The notes: generated by a model not told the origin, from the sequence alone. 64,000 nucleotides of DNA from Ceratotherium simum simum (GCF_000283155.1 NW_004454166.1:1092207-1156206); one strand, 5' to 3'. Shown: positions 34,115 through 55,539, numbered from the stretch's first letter. A program made the numbers and translations.

Positions 34115-34335
34115 AATCTCTCAGAGAATTATTTAATAGAATTACACACTTCTGGCTCAGAAGTTTCCGACCACAAAGCGGCAAGCACATCTGTCAGCAC
34201 CAGTCTTCCCTCCGCAGAATCAGTACAGATCAGACTTTTCCTTGGCTCCATCCTGAGGGTCCAGACCAAGCCTGGGCATGTCCGACAGTTCCTGGGGCAC
34301 TGTTTGCCTCCTGGCCCTCGGTGTCTCCTATCTGG
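34115..34335 (-). other. GRHPR: GRHPR 3' untranslated region (predicted)
   Basis: From the stop codon to the site expected ~15-20 bases beyond ATTAAA at 34,137-34,132. No repeat inside. Confidence 0.65.
34132..34137 (-). terminator. GRHPR poly(A) signal ATTAAA
   Basis: TTTAAT on the plus strand reads ATTAAA in the GRHPR direction, about 200 bases beyond the stop codon, followed by a TGTCTCGATTCG stretch. It gives a ~220-base 3' UTR, which fits the short 3' end known for this gene. Confidence 0.7.
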
Positions 34336-44311
<9,976 letters not shown>

Positions 44312-44390
44312 CCAACCTGCAGCCGCAGGACATTGACCCGGACCCTGCCGGCCGGAAGCGGGACGCGACGTGGGGGCGTGGCCTCGGAAG

Positions 44391-44441
44391 GGGCGGGGCC
44401 TCGGAGGGGCGGGGCGGGGCGGGGCTGGAGAGGGCGGGGGC
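44391..44441 (-). promoter_or_regulatory. Tandem Sp1-type GC boxes
   Basis: At least four overlapping or adjacent GGGGCGGGG-like units in 51 bases, partly arranged as GGGGCGGGGC repeats, 40-90 bases upstream of the predicted GRHPR start. Confidence 0.7.
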
Positions 44442-45154
44442 GTGTGGCGTTGTAGCTGTGCGGTGACTGCGCGTGATCCGACAGTGGCAGTGTCGGTGTG
44501 TCTGTGTGTGGGGTGTAACCGTGGGGCTCCGGGTTTGAGCGCCTTGTGCAGCTATGGGTGTGTGATCAAGCCTTAATGGAACTGAGACTGGTTCTGGGGG
44601 TGATGCCGCCAGGCTCATGCCTTGGCCCTTGGCCCCCAGGGACTCCCTCTGGGCACCCACTGCCCCAGAGGCTCCGAGACTGGCAGACCTGTCTGGGGTT
44701 GGGGCGGGGAAAGGGGCCTGGGGTGGGGGTTCCTGTGTGAGCGTGTGTAGATGTCTGTCAGGGTGCCTACAGCTGTCAGAGTGTGTCTGTGTTGGGAGAG
44801 GGGGCGTGCAGTCAGGACCATCCCCATTCCCAGGGTGTGAATGCCCTGATCATCTTTGCTAGGTCTGTTCCATCATGGTCACACTGTTCCAGACGGGGGC
44901 CCTTGGTCACACAGACTGGGCTCTGGGCCTGGCCTATTGTGCACAATCAGGAGGCCGGACCAGGACAGTCTGAATCTGGGAACGACCTCTTGAATACTTG
45001 GTGCAATTCCCCTCACGAAGCTCACAGTTACGGGGGTGGGGGGGGGTATTTAGTTGTGAGCCAGCCAGCTTGCTGGACACCTGCTGACTGACCGGAGGCC
45101 GGTGATGCAGAGGGCCAGGGCCGAGGTGCTGGGGCCATGGGGGTCATGGCAGAG

Positions 45155-45345
45155 CCCGGGTTTGCAGTCAGATGGACCTGGGTCTGAGTCTGGGCTCTGC
45201 CGCTTACAAGCTGTGTGGTCTTGGCCAGTTCACATCTTCCTAAGCCTCAGTGTCTTCAGCCACAGAAGGGGGTTCTGAACACTTACCTCTGAGGGTTATT
45301 GTGATTGTTAAACAAGCAACATTTGCCTGGGCCGTGGGTCACGTC
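45155..45345 (+). mobile_element. MIR SINE
   Basis: 'tctgggctctgccgcttaca', 'agctgtgtggtcttggccag' and 'cagtgtcttcagccacagaa' in MIR order. Confidence 0.75.
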
Positions 45346-45379
45346 AGCTGTTCGTCCAGTACCCAGGCCGTGAAGGAGA

Positions 45380-45600
45380 GGGCTGAGGGGCTTGGGCTCT
45401 GGACCCAGGCTGTCTGGGTTTACATCTTAGCTCCGCCACCTAACAAGAAGTCATTAAACTTCTGTGTGCCTCAGTTTCCTCATCTGTAAAATGGGGATAA
45501 TAGTAGAACCTGCCTCCTGGCTTGTTGAGAGGATGAACTCTGTATAGTGCTTATAGCATGTAACACATGGAATGGGTGCTCGACCAATAGTAACACGTCC
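45380..45600 (+). mobile_element. MIR SINE, nearly complete
   Basis: 'gggctctggacccaggctgt', 'cagtttcctcatctgtaaaa' and 'tggggataatagtagaacct', ending 'gggtgctcgaccaatagtaa'. It is close to a full-length MIR and directly follows another in the same orientation. Confidence 0.85.
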
Positions 45601-45819
45601 CAGGAAACCCACACTCCGGTACCCAGGGCCAGCAGTCGGGCAGAGAGGCAGATGATGAAGCCAGACTCAGGATGAGTGGTAGGGGCCCCAGCCTGTGCTT
45701 CATCTCTGCCTGAGGCTGTTCAAGTACTTGCTCCCAGGCCTTGCAGCCCCCAGAGAGCAAAAATCCTGCCTGGTGGTCTCTTCTTGGCTGATTTTATCTG
45801 AATCCATTCTGTCCCCTCA

Positions 45820-45935
45820 GGGCCCAGATAGGAGACAGGGTCAGGTACAGAGAGGTGACATCTCCAGCTTGGGGTCACACAGCAAGTCGCCGGAAAGGCC
45901 AGAGCTGGCCCCTGAGGTCACCTGGATCCCTGGCC
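45820..45935 (-). mobile_element. MIR SINE fragment
   Basis: 'acagagaggtgacatctcca' and 'ggggtcacacagcaagtcgc' are the reverse-strand MIR core. Confidence 0.65.
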
Positions 45936-46424
45936 AGTGTTGCACCCTGCCATCTCCCTCTAAGTAACGCATTCATAAGTGTCTTACCCACAGACTGTTA
46001 CCTGCACTGCCAGGCCACCTCAGGGACATTTCTGAAATACCTCAAACATTGACACAATGAGGTGTTTTTCTCTCCCCAGGCCAGGCCCTCTGGGGACAGC
46101 ACGGCCCTGTGGTTCCATCCTCTGTTAATCAGTGGTAACACTTGAGCCCAGCTCCTCTCTAACACCAGGACAGAAGACACTGGGCAAGCCCGTCCACCAG
46201 GGGCCGGAGGGGGCATGACACATCAATGGGCCCCCTCCCCCAAGGCAGAGCACCCAGCCAGCGCTCAGTAAGTGCTACTGGGTGGTGGGCATGAGCCAGC
46301 GCGGGGAGCCAGCTGAGGGCCCAGGAGGAGGGACCCAGTGAAGTGAGAGGGAGAAGAAGGACCCCAACTGGGGGTCGGAGGCCTGGCCTGGGTTTCACTG
46401 GGTAAAGCCAATCATCAAACAAGT

Positions 46425-46665
46425 AGCCAAGATTTATGGAGCTCTTTGCATGTTCCAGGCACTGTCCTCAGCACTGTACGTCACAAGTCACTAATTTAAA
46501 CATCTCAACACCCTGGAAGGCACGGGCTGTTACTCTCCCCACTGCACAGATGAGGAAGCTGAGGGCACGGATGGCGAAGTCGTTTGCTTAAGGTCACACA
46601 GCTACTAAGGGGCAGAACTTGGCACCCTGCCTCCAGACCCAAGCTCTTAACCACCAGGCAAGCCT
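46425..46665 (-). mobile_element. MIR SINE, nearly full length
   Basis: From 'ttccaggcactgtcctcagc' through 'cactgcacagatgaggaagc' and 'taaggtcacacagctactaa' to 'aagctcttaaccaccaggca', the whole reverse MIR. Confidence 0.85.
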
Positions 46666-46734
46666 CGTGGGAGCAGGGAGGGGGGTGTCTTAGTCCCTTT
46701 GGACTGGTAAAACAACAATACCATAGACGGGGTG

Positions 46735-46925
46735 GCTACCCAGTCTATGGTATTTTTGTCTTAGTGATTTGTAGGAACTGTTTGTACAATAAGGAAATTA
46801 GCCCTTTGTCTGTAATATGAGTTGCAAATATGGTCTTTCCCCCACTTTATTGTCTTATGATTTTCTTAATTATTTTTAATGCAGAATTTTTTTATTCTTA
46901 TGGCCTCTAGGTTTGTCACACACGG
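46735..46925 (-). mobile_element. Old L1 fragment, antisense
   Basis: 'gaactgtttgtacaataagg', 'aattagccctttgtctgtaa' and 'gttgcaaatatggtctttcc' match the antisense L1 phrase about a window of reading time past ORF2. Short and decayed. Confidence 0.55.
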
Positions 46926-46929
46926 CGTA

Positions 46930-47400
46930 TCGTAGTGTGTCTATTGCCACGTAATGAATTATCCTCAAACACAGTGGCTCAAGGCAACAGCAATCATTTT
47001 CTCATCATCTGTGATGGTTCTGGAGGTTGGTTGGGCTCAGCTAGACGTCCTCGGTCAGGCTCTTTCATGCCATGGGGTCACACAGTGGCTGTGCTGGAGT
47101 CGGCAGAAGGCTTCCTTGCTCGTGGGTCTGGTCGTTGATGCTGACTGGCAGCCAGGCCCTGGGCTGGGCTGCTGGCCTGACCGTCTACACGGGACCTCGG
47201 CAGGTGGCCCGGACTTCCTCACAGCCTGAGCCGTGCCAAGGGACGGAGAGGGGAAGCTCTCCGTCTGCTAAGGCCTGAGCCTGGCCGTGGCACTGCATCA
47301 CTGCTGCCATGTTCTGTCAGTCACACAGTCACAGGGTCCGGAGCCCAAGAGGGGACGGAGACCCCACCTCTTGATGGGAAAAGTATGAAAGAATTTGAGG
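46930..47400 (+). mobile_element. Old interspersed repeat, family uncertain (copy 2)
   Basis: Collinear with the copy at 17,430-17,930: 'attgccacgtaatgaattat', 'ggttgggctcagctagacgt', and 'gaaaagtatgaaagaatttg' near the end. This copy is longer at its 3' side. Confidence 0.45.
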
Positions 47401-47822
47401 GCCGTGCTTTAAAATTGCCGCACAGAAAAAGGTCTTTTTCACATTGGGTTTAATTTTAAAAATATATATCTCATGCTTTCTAGGCCTTCTACTTTTATGG
47501 TTTAAATTTTTACTGAAATTTTAATCCACATTTTTTTTTTCAGAGAACTAGCAAGTTGTTCAACACCTTTTATGAAATAATCCATCTTTTTCCCACTGAT
47601 TTGAAATTCTATCCCTATCATTCATATACTAAATCTGGGTCTGTTAGGGTCTGTTTCTAAACTTCATATTCTGTCGTGTTCTGTGGCGCTGTCTAGTCGT
47701 ACGTGAGATAGTAAAGGGGTGTTGTTGTAAGCCACTAAGTCTGTGGTCACTTGTCATGCAGTGATGGTACATCAGTAGAGGTGAGGACACATCTGAGGGC
47801 CCTTCAGAAGCAGAGAAGTAGG

Positions 47823-48076
47823 GGGCTGGCCCAGTGTCGCAAGCGGTTAAGTGCGCACGCTCCGCTGCGGCGGCCCGGGGTTCGCCAGTTCGGATCCCGG
47901 GTGTGCACTGACACACCGCTTGGCAAGCCATGCTGTGGCGGCGTCCCATATAAAGTGGAGGAAGATGGGCTCGGATGTTAGCCCAGGGCCAGTGTTCCTC
48001 AGCAAAAAAAGAGGAGGATTGGTGGATGTTAGCACAGGGCTGATCTTCCTCACAAAGAAAATAAAGAAAGCAAGAA
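47823..48076 (+). mobile_element. ERE SINE (long form)
   Basis: Head GGGCTGGCCCAGTGTCGCAA, B box CAGTTCGGATCCCGGG, the long body with GATGTTAGCCCAGGGCCAGT and GGCTGATCTTCCTCAC, and an A/G-rich tail. An exact 17-base duplication, agaagcagagaagtagg, lies at 47,806-47,822 and 48,077-48,093. Confidence 0.92.
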
Positions 48077-48099
48077 AGAAGCAGAGAAGTAGGTGCCAT

Positions 48100-48980
48100 G
48101 GCTCGTGTCGTTTCTGAGGCTTTGTGAGAACAAGGCTGGCTCGGAAGATCTGCCTCGGCCACAGCTGGCCAAGTGGTATCGGGCAAAGCACTTCTTCTGT
48201 CTGATCCTGGGTCTCCGAATCGCAGAACGGGGGCAACCGCTTGCCGTCCTGGTGGTCAGTGTGCGCTGAGCCTGGGGCGGGGCCTTGGGGGAACGTCGAC
48301 AGATGGTGTGGACTTTCATCCTCACCCCTTTGGCCCAGGGGAGAAAATGGGTCCAAGCCACATCCATGTCCATGTCGGGTACTGCCCGTCTCCCTGTCCC
48401 CACTGGCTTCACTCCCACAGCTGTGGCACTGGCCCTGCAGCCCCTGGCCCTGGCCCAGGCCCTGGACCCCTCCTGCCCTTGGTCGGGAGGTGCCGAGTGC
48501 TCAGGGCTCTTGGCCTAAGTCGGCCTCGCTGAGGGGTCTGCTCGGCCCAGCATCTGTTCTGGTCATCTGGCTTCTGCTGGATCTCTCAGACTTGTGCCCA
48601 CTTCCTACTTCTGGAATCTGGAACCTTGAGGGCCTGAGCCAAGCGAGTAACCCCCCTGAGCCCTGAGCAGCCATCCTGGGGGACTGCCTCCCTCACCTTA
48701 CCACTGTCCCCTCAGCCCTGGCTAGAGTCCAGCCTTGGTCCTCTGGGTGGGGTCACACTGCAGCGCCCCAGGACTCACCTTGTACCCTACCCTCTCCCAC
48801 ACCTGCTGAGGCATAGAGTGACTCAGCCGGGCGGGTGGCCCAGAGACACTTGAAGATCAGACAGCCAGAGGACAGCTGCAGGCTGGGAGGCAGGGAGGGC
48901 ACCAGGACTGTGCACAGTGCAGGGGCCCACAAATGCTGGTCAAATCTCGGATTCAGAATAGTGTGCTACCCAGCTGTGCA
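48100..48980. other. Intergenic GC-rich sequence, no gene supported
   Basis: Overlapping open frames of 119-169 codons on both strands reflect the GC content. I see no family match and no conserved splice structure. Confidence 0.4.
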
Positions 48981-48989
48981 TTCGACAGA

Positions 48990-49225
48990 TGGTTAGTAAT
49001 AGTAATATTATTCCAGTGTGCTGTTAGGGCGAACGCTCACTGGGTGTCACTGTCTGTGCTGCCCTTTCAGGTGTTATCTCACGGAATCTTACACCAACCC
49101 TCTGCGGTGGCTGCTGTTATCGTCCCCACGGTGCAGACGAGAAAACTGAGGCTCAGAAAGGTTAAGAAACTTGCCCAAGGTCTCACAGCTAGTTAAGTGG
49201 CTAAGCAGATATTTAAATCCAAGCA
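48990..49225 (-). mobile_element. MIR SINE, nearly full length
   Basis: 'tgttatctcacggaatctta', 'gacgagaaaactgaggctca' and 'cttgcccaaggtctcacagc' in reverse MIR order. Confidence 0.85.
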
Positions 49226-50317
49226 CGAATAACTGTGGTTGTGCTGCCTCCTCTGCTCTCCGCCCAACAGGGGGAAAGAGAGAGCAGCAGCGTTCCTGAT
49301 CCCGAGAACGGTTCCAGGTTCAGGTGCTGCGAGGAGCCCGAGTAACTACCGGTGGAGGCCAGAGAAGGCTTCCTGTAGGAGCAGGCTTGAACCGAGCCTG
49401 GAGTCATGGGGAGGATTTGGAGAGGCAGTCGGGAGGCAGAGGGAGAGCACTGTAGTCAGCAGCTGGCTATAGCAGGAGCAAAGGTCCTGGGGTGGAAAGC
49501 AGGAGCCCAGACGGGGAGCTGCAAGCTGTTCTGCTTGGCTGAGAAGCTGGCACATGTAGGGGTGGGGCTGGGCCTGGAGGCCTGGGCCAGCCTGGGGCAG
49601 GCTGAGGAGTTTGCTTTCAAGCATGAGGACAGTGGTACCATGGATGGGGCCTAGCAGGGGAGAGGTGCTCTGAGCTGCATCCCCAGCCAGAACCCAGGCC
49701 TTGACCACTGTGTTCTCTGCTGCCCTCTGTCTGTGCCCACACCCCTGCCAGCACCAAGGCCTCCAAACTCCAGTGAAGGCACAGCAGGGAGGTACTTGGT
49801 GACTTGAGATAGGTGCTCAACTGCTGGCCCAGCCCAGAGCCTCAGAGCACCCCCAGGGTGCAGGAATCCCTCACTCTGTGGGGGCTAGGGGCCGGAAAGA
49901 CTCATCCCTGCTCCCTGCACTGACCCCCTGAAGCCCTCTCTTCCCTTCAGGAGCCCAGGGTCCCCCCTTCTCAGGAAAAGCCCAAATATCAGTCATGTTC
50001 ACTCTAGTAAGAGGAACTCAGTTCTAGCAGGTACCCACATCTCATTCTGGGCTCCAAACTAGCTTCATCTGAAACAGAAATTTTGTTGAAATGTCTTGAT
50101 TACACCATAAATCTTAGACACAAACCTTTCAAACAGGCTATCGCTCCAAACACAGGAAAATGGCAAAGCCAATTTAACTGCTCAAACCAGAGGCTGTGAA
50201 CACAGGGCCCGAGTGGCATACAGAAATATAAGCAGGGCCTCTTGTGAGGCCTTGACAAGACACTGCCCCTCTCAGAGCCCTGACTCCTCATTCGAGGAGG
50301 ATGGACTGGGGCAGGGA

Positions 50318-50600
50318 TCGGCAGACTTTTTCTGCAAAGGGCCAGAGAGTCAATATGTTGAGCTTTGCGGGCTGTGTTGTCTGTTGCAGCTCCTCCCCTC
50401 TGCCATCACAGTGCAAAAGCAGCCACAGACAATACGCGGCGGATGGGCGTGGCTGTGTTCCAATACAACTTTACTGATGGACGCTGGAATGTGAATGGAC
50501 ATATAATTTTCATGTGTCATAAAATATTACTCTTTAGATTTCTTTTCCTGGGCAAGACCCACTCTCAGCCTGGGAGTCACACGAAAATAGGTGGCTAGAT
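50318..50600 (+). mobile_element. hAT-type MER DNA transposon fossil
   Basis: 'cagactttttctgcaaaggg', 'aaagcagccacagacaatac' and 'ggcgtggctgtgttccaata' followed by 'caactttactgatgg' is a well-known mammalian DNA-transposon text. Ends at 'gctagatttggcccctgggg'. Family number not asserted. Confidence 0.65.
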
Positions 50601-50624
50601 TTGGCCCCTGGGGGTGGGTCACCC

Positions 50625-50825
50625 CTAGACCTCTGGATCGGAGCACAGCATCTCGCTTACCGTCTCATGAATTACCTGGGGGTCTTGCGAAGATGCAGAT
50701 TCTGATTCAGTAGACTTGGGGGAGAATCTGCCTTTCCTGCCAGCTCCCCAGCGGTGCTGCTGCTGCTGGGCCACAGAGTCTTCCAGCTCCTCCAGTCTCT
50801 GAGATCCTAAGTGACTCTGATTACT
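50625..50825 (+). mobile_element. MER-type DNA transposon fossil (MER20/MER5-like)
   Basis: 'tctcatgaattacctggggg', 'atgcagattctgattcagta' and 'ccagcggtgctgctgctgct' occur in the order of MER20/MER5-like elements. Confidence 0.55.
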
Positions 50826-50984
50826 GATCCCGCTGTTTCCTGAAGAAACGCTCGCTCAGAGGTCTGGGCGCAAGCGAGCCCCGGCATTTTCTGTGCAGCC
50901 TTCCCCTCTGTCCCAGGGTTTTCTTGCTTTATTTATTTCCTTATTTGTTTTTGGTGTCTCCCCCGTCTCCCCGCTCCTCACTAG

Positions 50985-51100
50985 GACGTAAGCTCCTTGA
51001 GAGCAGGGACCTGTTGCCTTGTTGACAAGTGTTGTCCTGCAGTCTTGCACGTGGCACGTGGCGGGTGCTCAGTAAATGCTTGTTGCAGAAATGAATGCAT
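50985..51100 (+). mobile_element. L2 LINE 3' end
   Basis: 'aagctccttgagagcaggga' through 'ggtgctcagtaaatgcttgt' is the canonical L2 3' end. Confidence 0.8.
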
Positions 51101-51229
51101 GATGCAGGTGGGGCCTGGTCAGCCTCCCTTAGTGCTGAGCTCCACCAGGACTCTGTCATTCTGTCACCACCTAGTGGGCACTGTTGTGTACTGCGGGGTG
51201 GGGGAGAAAAATGCTCCACATGCGTTTTG

Positions 51230-51530
51230 AGTCTGATCCAGGCAGAAGGTAGAGGAGGCCCCTGCGCGCATGGAGCTGCTCCTTCTGGTGCCCCTATGGT
51301 CTGTGTTCCTGTCTGCTGGCACAGAGCTCCTTGGAGGAGAGCCTTCCTGGAGGAGGCGGCATTTGAGCTGAACAATGAAGGCAATGAGATTAGGAATGGT
51401 GGGAATGAGGGAGGGAGAAAAGGCATTCCTGACACAATGAACAGCATGAGCAAAGGCCTAGAGGCTGGAAAGCACGGGCATGCGCTGAAAGGGAAGAGAG
51501 GTAGAAGCAGCTGAGATGGGCAGTGGACGA
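51230..51530 (+). mobile_element. Ancient interspersed repeat, family uncertain
   Basis: 'ggcatttgagctgaacaatg' and 'aatgaacagcatgagcaaag' belong to a familiar but unassigned ancient mammalian repeat. Similar phrases occur at 49,340-49,620. Confidence 0.4.
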
Positions 51531-51574
51531 TGAGGCCCCAATGACATAGGAGGAGGGGAGGTGGTCCCAAGGAA

Positions 51575-51775
51575 AGGGAACTCCCACTTAGTGGGTGTCT
51601 GTCTGTGCCTTCACACGCACAGGAGTTTGTTTAATCCACACAAAGGCTGGTGTCGATTCTGGGCCCCCATTTTACAGATGAGGAAACTCAGCCACAGATG
51701 GGTGAAGTGACTTGCCCAAGGTCACACAGCTGGTCAGAGGCAGAACTGGATTTGAATCCAGATCATCTGACTGAT
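51575..51775 (-). mobile_element. MIR SINE
   Basis: 'ccattttacagatgaggaaa', 'tgacttgcccaaggtcacac' and 'ggcagaactggatttgaatc' in reverse MIR order. Confidence 0.85.
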
Positions 51776-52014
51776 TTTCTCCTCCCTGATGGGAGTTCCT
51801 GCCCCTGGTTTGTGCTTGGAGGTGGGGCATATGCAGGAAGCTAGGGTCTGGGGTTCAGGACACCGGAGCCCTGAGCTCTTGGCTCCTCCTCACTGTCTCA
51901 GGGCCTGACAGCACGTGACCCGGGTGCCTCCCTCTGCTCCCCCTCATGCCCGGCCTGGGCAGCAGGACCCTGGGTTCTAGTCTGGTCTCCCTTCACCTCT
52001 CTGGGCCACAGAGT

Positions 52015-52140
52015 ACAATGGCTATAAAGACTTATAAAGGGACCTCAGAGATCTCTTACTTGCCATTATACAGATATGGACACTGAGGCCCAGAGAGGGG
52101 AAAGAACTTCCCTGATGATGCACAGCAAGCCAGGCTCAGT
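52015..52140 (-). mobile_element. MIR SINE fragment
   Basis: 'ccattatacagatatggaca', 'ctgaggcccagagaggggaa' and 'gatgatgcacagcaagccag'. Confidence 0.65.
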
Positions 52141-52629
52141 GTGGCTTTCCACCTGGCCCCTGCCTGGGCTCCCATCTGACAGCTGGAAGCTGATGTTACC
52201 CACAGAGTGCTGAGCCCTGCCCACAGAGGGTAGCGAGGGCCCAGCTGGGCCCCTTGGCCAGCCCAGGCCCCTGGGAAATGTGTTTGAGTTTCAGTTCCCA
52301 GTGAGGTGTGTCCCCAGGGATGGGAGGAATGTGTGGAGCCATAGGCTGGGGGGCCAGGACGTCCGCAAGGAAGGAGGGAGGCTTAGCAGGACCTGCCCCA
52401 CAGGCTTTCTGGAGGCTGGACTCACCAGGCAGAGGGAGGGACGGGAGGCCACCCAGCTCTCCCGGCTCAACAGCAGACCTGGATGGCCTCGGATCCACTG
52501 CAGCCCTGCACTGGCAGAGGAAGCCACCTGCCCCGTCCTCAGCCCCTCAGCCTGCTCTTCTGGGGAGCAGAGGGCCCCAGTCCGGGGGACTCGGGGGCCT
52601 GGGGGAGCCACCTTCACCCAGACTGAGCC

Positions 52630-52785
52630 CAGCTCTGTGTTGGGCTTCAAACTCTGTGATCGTCACCACCACACGGTCCTGAGAGCAGGCGCTGTTAGGA
52701 TTCCTGGAGAAGACTGAGCTCCGAGAGGCAGGGGACTTGCCCAAATTCACCAAGTTTGAGCTAGGCCTCAAACAGGTCAGAGGGA
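52630..52785 (-). mobile_element. MIR-like SINE fragment, decayed
   Basis: 'gaagactgagctccgagagg' and 'acttgcccaaattcaccaag' follow the reverse MIR order at low similarity. Confidence 0.45.
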
Positions 52786-53189
52786 CACCAAAGCATTTGA
52801 CCACAACACTGGTGACTGCCCCTGATCCAAGCCCAACTGGCCCCACTGGCTGGTTAGGCCACATACCCAGGTGTTGATTCACCACCGGCCTCAAGGCACC
52901 TCCTGGAGCATCTGCCTCCGCCCAGGACCCCCACCCACCCACCACCCCGCCTGGGCTGGGAGGCTGACTGCAAGCCTGTGGGTTTGTGCTGAGGTGGCCC
53001 CACCATACACACACCATGTCTCCCTCTGACCCTCACCACTCCCCTTACCTGCCCATCTTCCCCATGAAGCAGGAGCACCCCCGGGGCAAGACAGGGTAGG
53101 GTCCAGGCCTCTTGTGAGGCCCCAGCACCCAGCTGGGGTGGACACTCTGTGAACATGTTCTCTTGAGTCAGTGAGCCCTGCGAGGGCAG

Positions 53190-53290
53190 ACACCACCCCC
53201 CCCATTTTTCAAATGGGAAAACTGAGGGTTAGGAGGGGACAGTGACCTGCCCGGCTCACCAGCAGACTCCGGGCAGAGCAGTGACCTGCA
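53190..53290 (-). mobile_element. MIR SINE fragment
   Basis: 'cccatttttcaaatgggaaa' and 'actgagggttaggaggggac', then 'agtgacctgcccggctcacc'. Confidence 0.55.
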
Positions 53291-53299
53291 CAGGCCTCT

Positions 53300-54100
53300 T
53301 GCGTGCGAACACCCGGAATGTGCTTGGGCGGAGAGGCCGGACAGGATGCCCCGAGTCAGATCGCCGGGGCTCCCTGGCGCTGGAGCGCGCTCTCTCTGCT
53401 GGGGAGTTTTAACAGAGCCCTTCCTTAATCCTTCTCAGGGCATGGCTGGGATTTAGTAATGAGCCGTAACGGCGGGCCAGAATATTCGATTCTGTGAGCA
53501 GGGAACAACTGTTCATCTTAAACCGGCCCCGCCCTCTTTTCTGGACGAGCTCAGCTATGGCAGAGGGGCGGGGGTGGGAGCAGAGCAGCAGCGCTCGCGC
53601 GGGCCGCAGCCCGCGCCCGGCTGTGCGGATGGACCCGCGCAGGCCCGGGGAGGCCGCGAGGTCGGGGCAGTGCAATCCCGTGCGCACACTGGACGTGGGT
53701 GCAGCAGGCCGGGGCCGAGGCCGGGCGCCGCCTCCCAGGAGCCGCGGGGCCTGCGGCGGGGCCGTTCCCGCAGGGCGGGCTCCCTGCAGGAGGAGCGCTG
53801 GGCTCTGGGAGGAGCTGCCCCGGAGGACGGCCTCCTCGAGCAGGAGCAAAAGCATTGCCGCTGTGTGCTGTCGGTTCCCCGGAAGCAGGCTCCTAGCCGA
53901 GGACTCGTGTGCGGGCGATTTACCCAGGAAGTGCGCCCAGATCGAGCCGGAGAGGAGCGGAGGCACGAGCGGGGAGGAAGATGAACGGCCCACTGCTGGC
54001 CACGTCCTGCGGAGGATGGCTCCAGCCTGACCCGCGGGGGCCTCTGGAGTGTAGACACATCTCGGTGTTGTCGAGAGCCGGGCGAGGGAGCTGGGCTTCC
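53300..54100. promoter_or_regulatory. Isolated intergenic CpG-rich block
   Basis: CpG-dense DNA (densest about 53,540-53,960) in the gene-free region, ~9 kb upstream of GRHPR. It contains a GC box (CCCCGCCCTC) near 53,526-53,535 and long overlapping open frames on both strands (178 codons plus, 239 and 187 codons minus), which is expected of such composition. It could be a promoter of an unannotated non-coding transcript or an enhancer. No protein family is recognisable. Confidence 0.5.
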
Positions 54101-55530
54101 GGCCTCCCCACACCCCATCAGTCAGCACCTTCCAGGGAGATCTGGGCCCAGCACAGCTTCCTGGAGGAGGAGGTGTGGCCCTGCGTGTGAGACGGGCAGG
54201 TTCTGCTGAGGAAAAGGGTTTGAGCCGGCCCGAGGGAGGAGCTCAGGCACGTTCCTGGAAGGCCGAGCTGCCATTCCTGCCTGGGTGAGGGCCTGGGCCC
54301 CAGCCCTGACAGAGAGCAGGCCAAGGAGGAGCATGGAGCTCAGGGGATGGGGCGGCACCCTGCAGGCCATGGGTGAAGTTCACTCAACTATTTCAGCAAA
54401 AGTCCCACAAACCACCTCCGGAAATCCCTTTCTCATCTGCAGCTTTGGGGCCAAAACCCTGAAGTGTGATGAGGAGGGACAAACAGCTCAGGTGACAGGT
54501 ACCACTGGCTTATTCAGCTAAAACCGTACAGAAATGAGTCAGCGGCCTGACCTGGGCCCCAAGAGGCTGCACCAACAGGAGCTCGGGGCCCTGGGTGAGG
54601 TGGGCATGGGGTCTGGGAGCCACAATTCACTCTCCTCCCCTCCCTTGAGCCTCTGCCTGGACCTCCTGGCCTCTAGCCTCACCTCGTGCAATCCAGTCTC
54701 CTGGAGTTGCCAGAAGGTCCTTCCGAAAAGCAAACCTGGTCCTGCCCCTCCCTGCCTGCCACCTTCCATGGCTCGCCATTGCCCGCAGGAGAAAGACCAA
54801 AGCCCCGGTTTTCTCCCAGGTCCTCTCTTGGTGATGAAGATGCTTAACCTGCAGGCTGAGAGCAGCAAACTTCAGGCAGAAATCAGGAGGCCAGCAGCTA
54901 CACAGAGCCCCAGGGCATGGTGGGCAGCAGCCCAGCCGTCCGGGAAGAAGGAAGAGCTGCCCCGGGAGCTGCCCATGGGCCTCCCTCTCCGGCTTTGCCT
55001 CTCTAATTAATTTACGGAAAGCGTCTGAACTGGGAGTTGAGGCGGCCCTGCAAATCTCTCTAATCCCTGCCTCCACTGAGGGAGCAGCGCCCTGGGCGGA
55101 GCTTTCTTACAGGGACTCCATTTGGTTTTATTTCAGGAGGTTTTCTTTATTAAGGTCTTATTTCCACAGTCACCTGCAGAACGAGGAGGCTCCAGGTGGT
55201 GTCTGGTGAGGACACAGGGAGCCGTGTGGTCCTGCAGCCCCAGGAGGGCTTGGGGCAGAGTGTAGCTCATGGAGACATCCTCTGGGCCCTACCTTGATGA
55301 CACCCAGAATCTGGCTCTTCCTCTCCCTCCACCGCCGCCACCCTGGTCCAGGCACCATTCCCTCTGAGTGGCCTCCTGGCTGTCTCTCTCTTTTCGCCCT
55401 GCCCTGCCCCCGTCTCCTCTCACAGACAGCCAGAGCCATGCTCCTCGCTCCCTGAGAAGCTCTCACAGGGCTCCCATCTCCCTCGGGGAAACACCGAGTC
55501 CCATCAGGGCCCATCATGCCCACACAATGC
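54100..55530. other. Intergenic GC-rich sequence, no gene supported
   Basis: Several open frames of 82-158 codons on both strands, all unlike known proteins. No repeat assigned. Confidence 0.4.
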
Positions 55531-55539
55531 CCTCTGATC

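Noticed and set aside
47644..48418. 180-, 169- and 122-codon minus-strand frames
   Set aside because: They run through an ERE and its flanks, and the sequence translates known SINE text.
53409..54128. 239- and 187-codon minus and 178-codon plus frames
   Set aside because: Coexisting long frames on both strands of a CpG block, low complexity, no domain; treated as composition effects.
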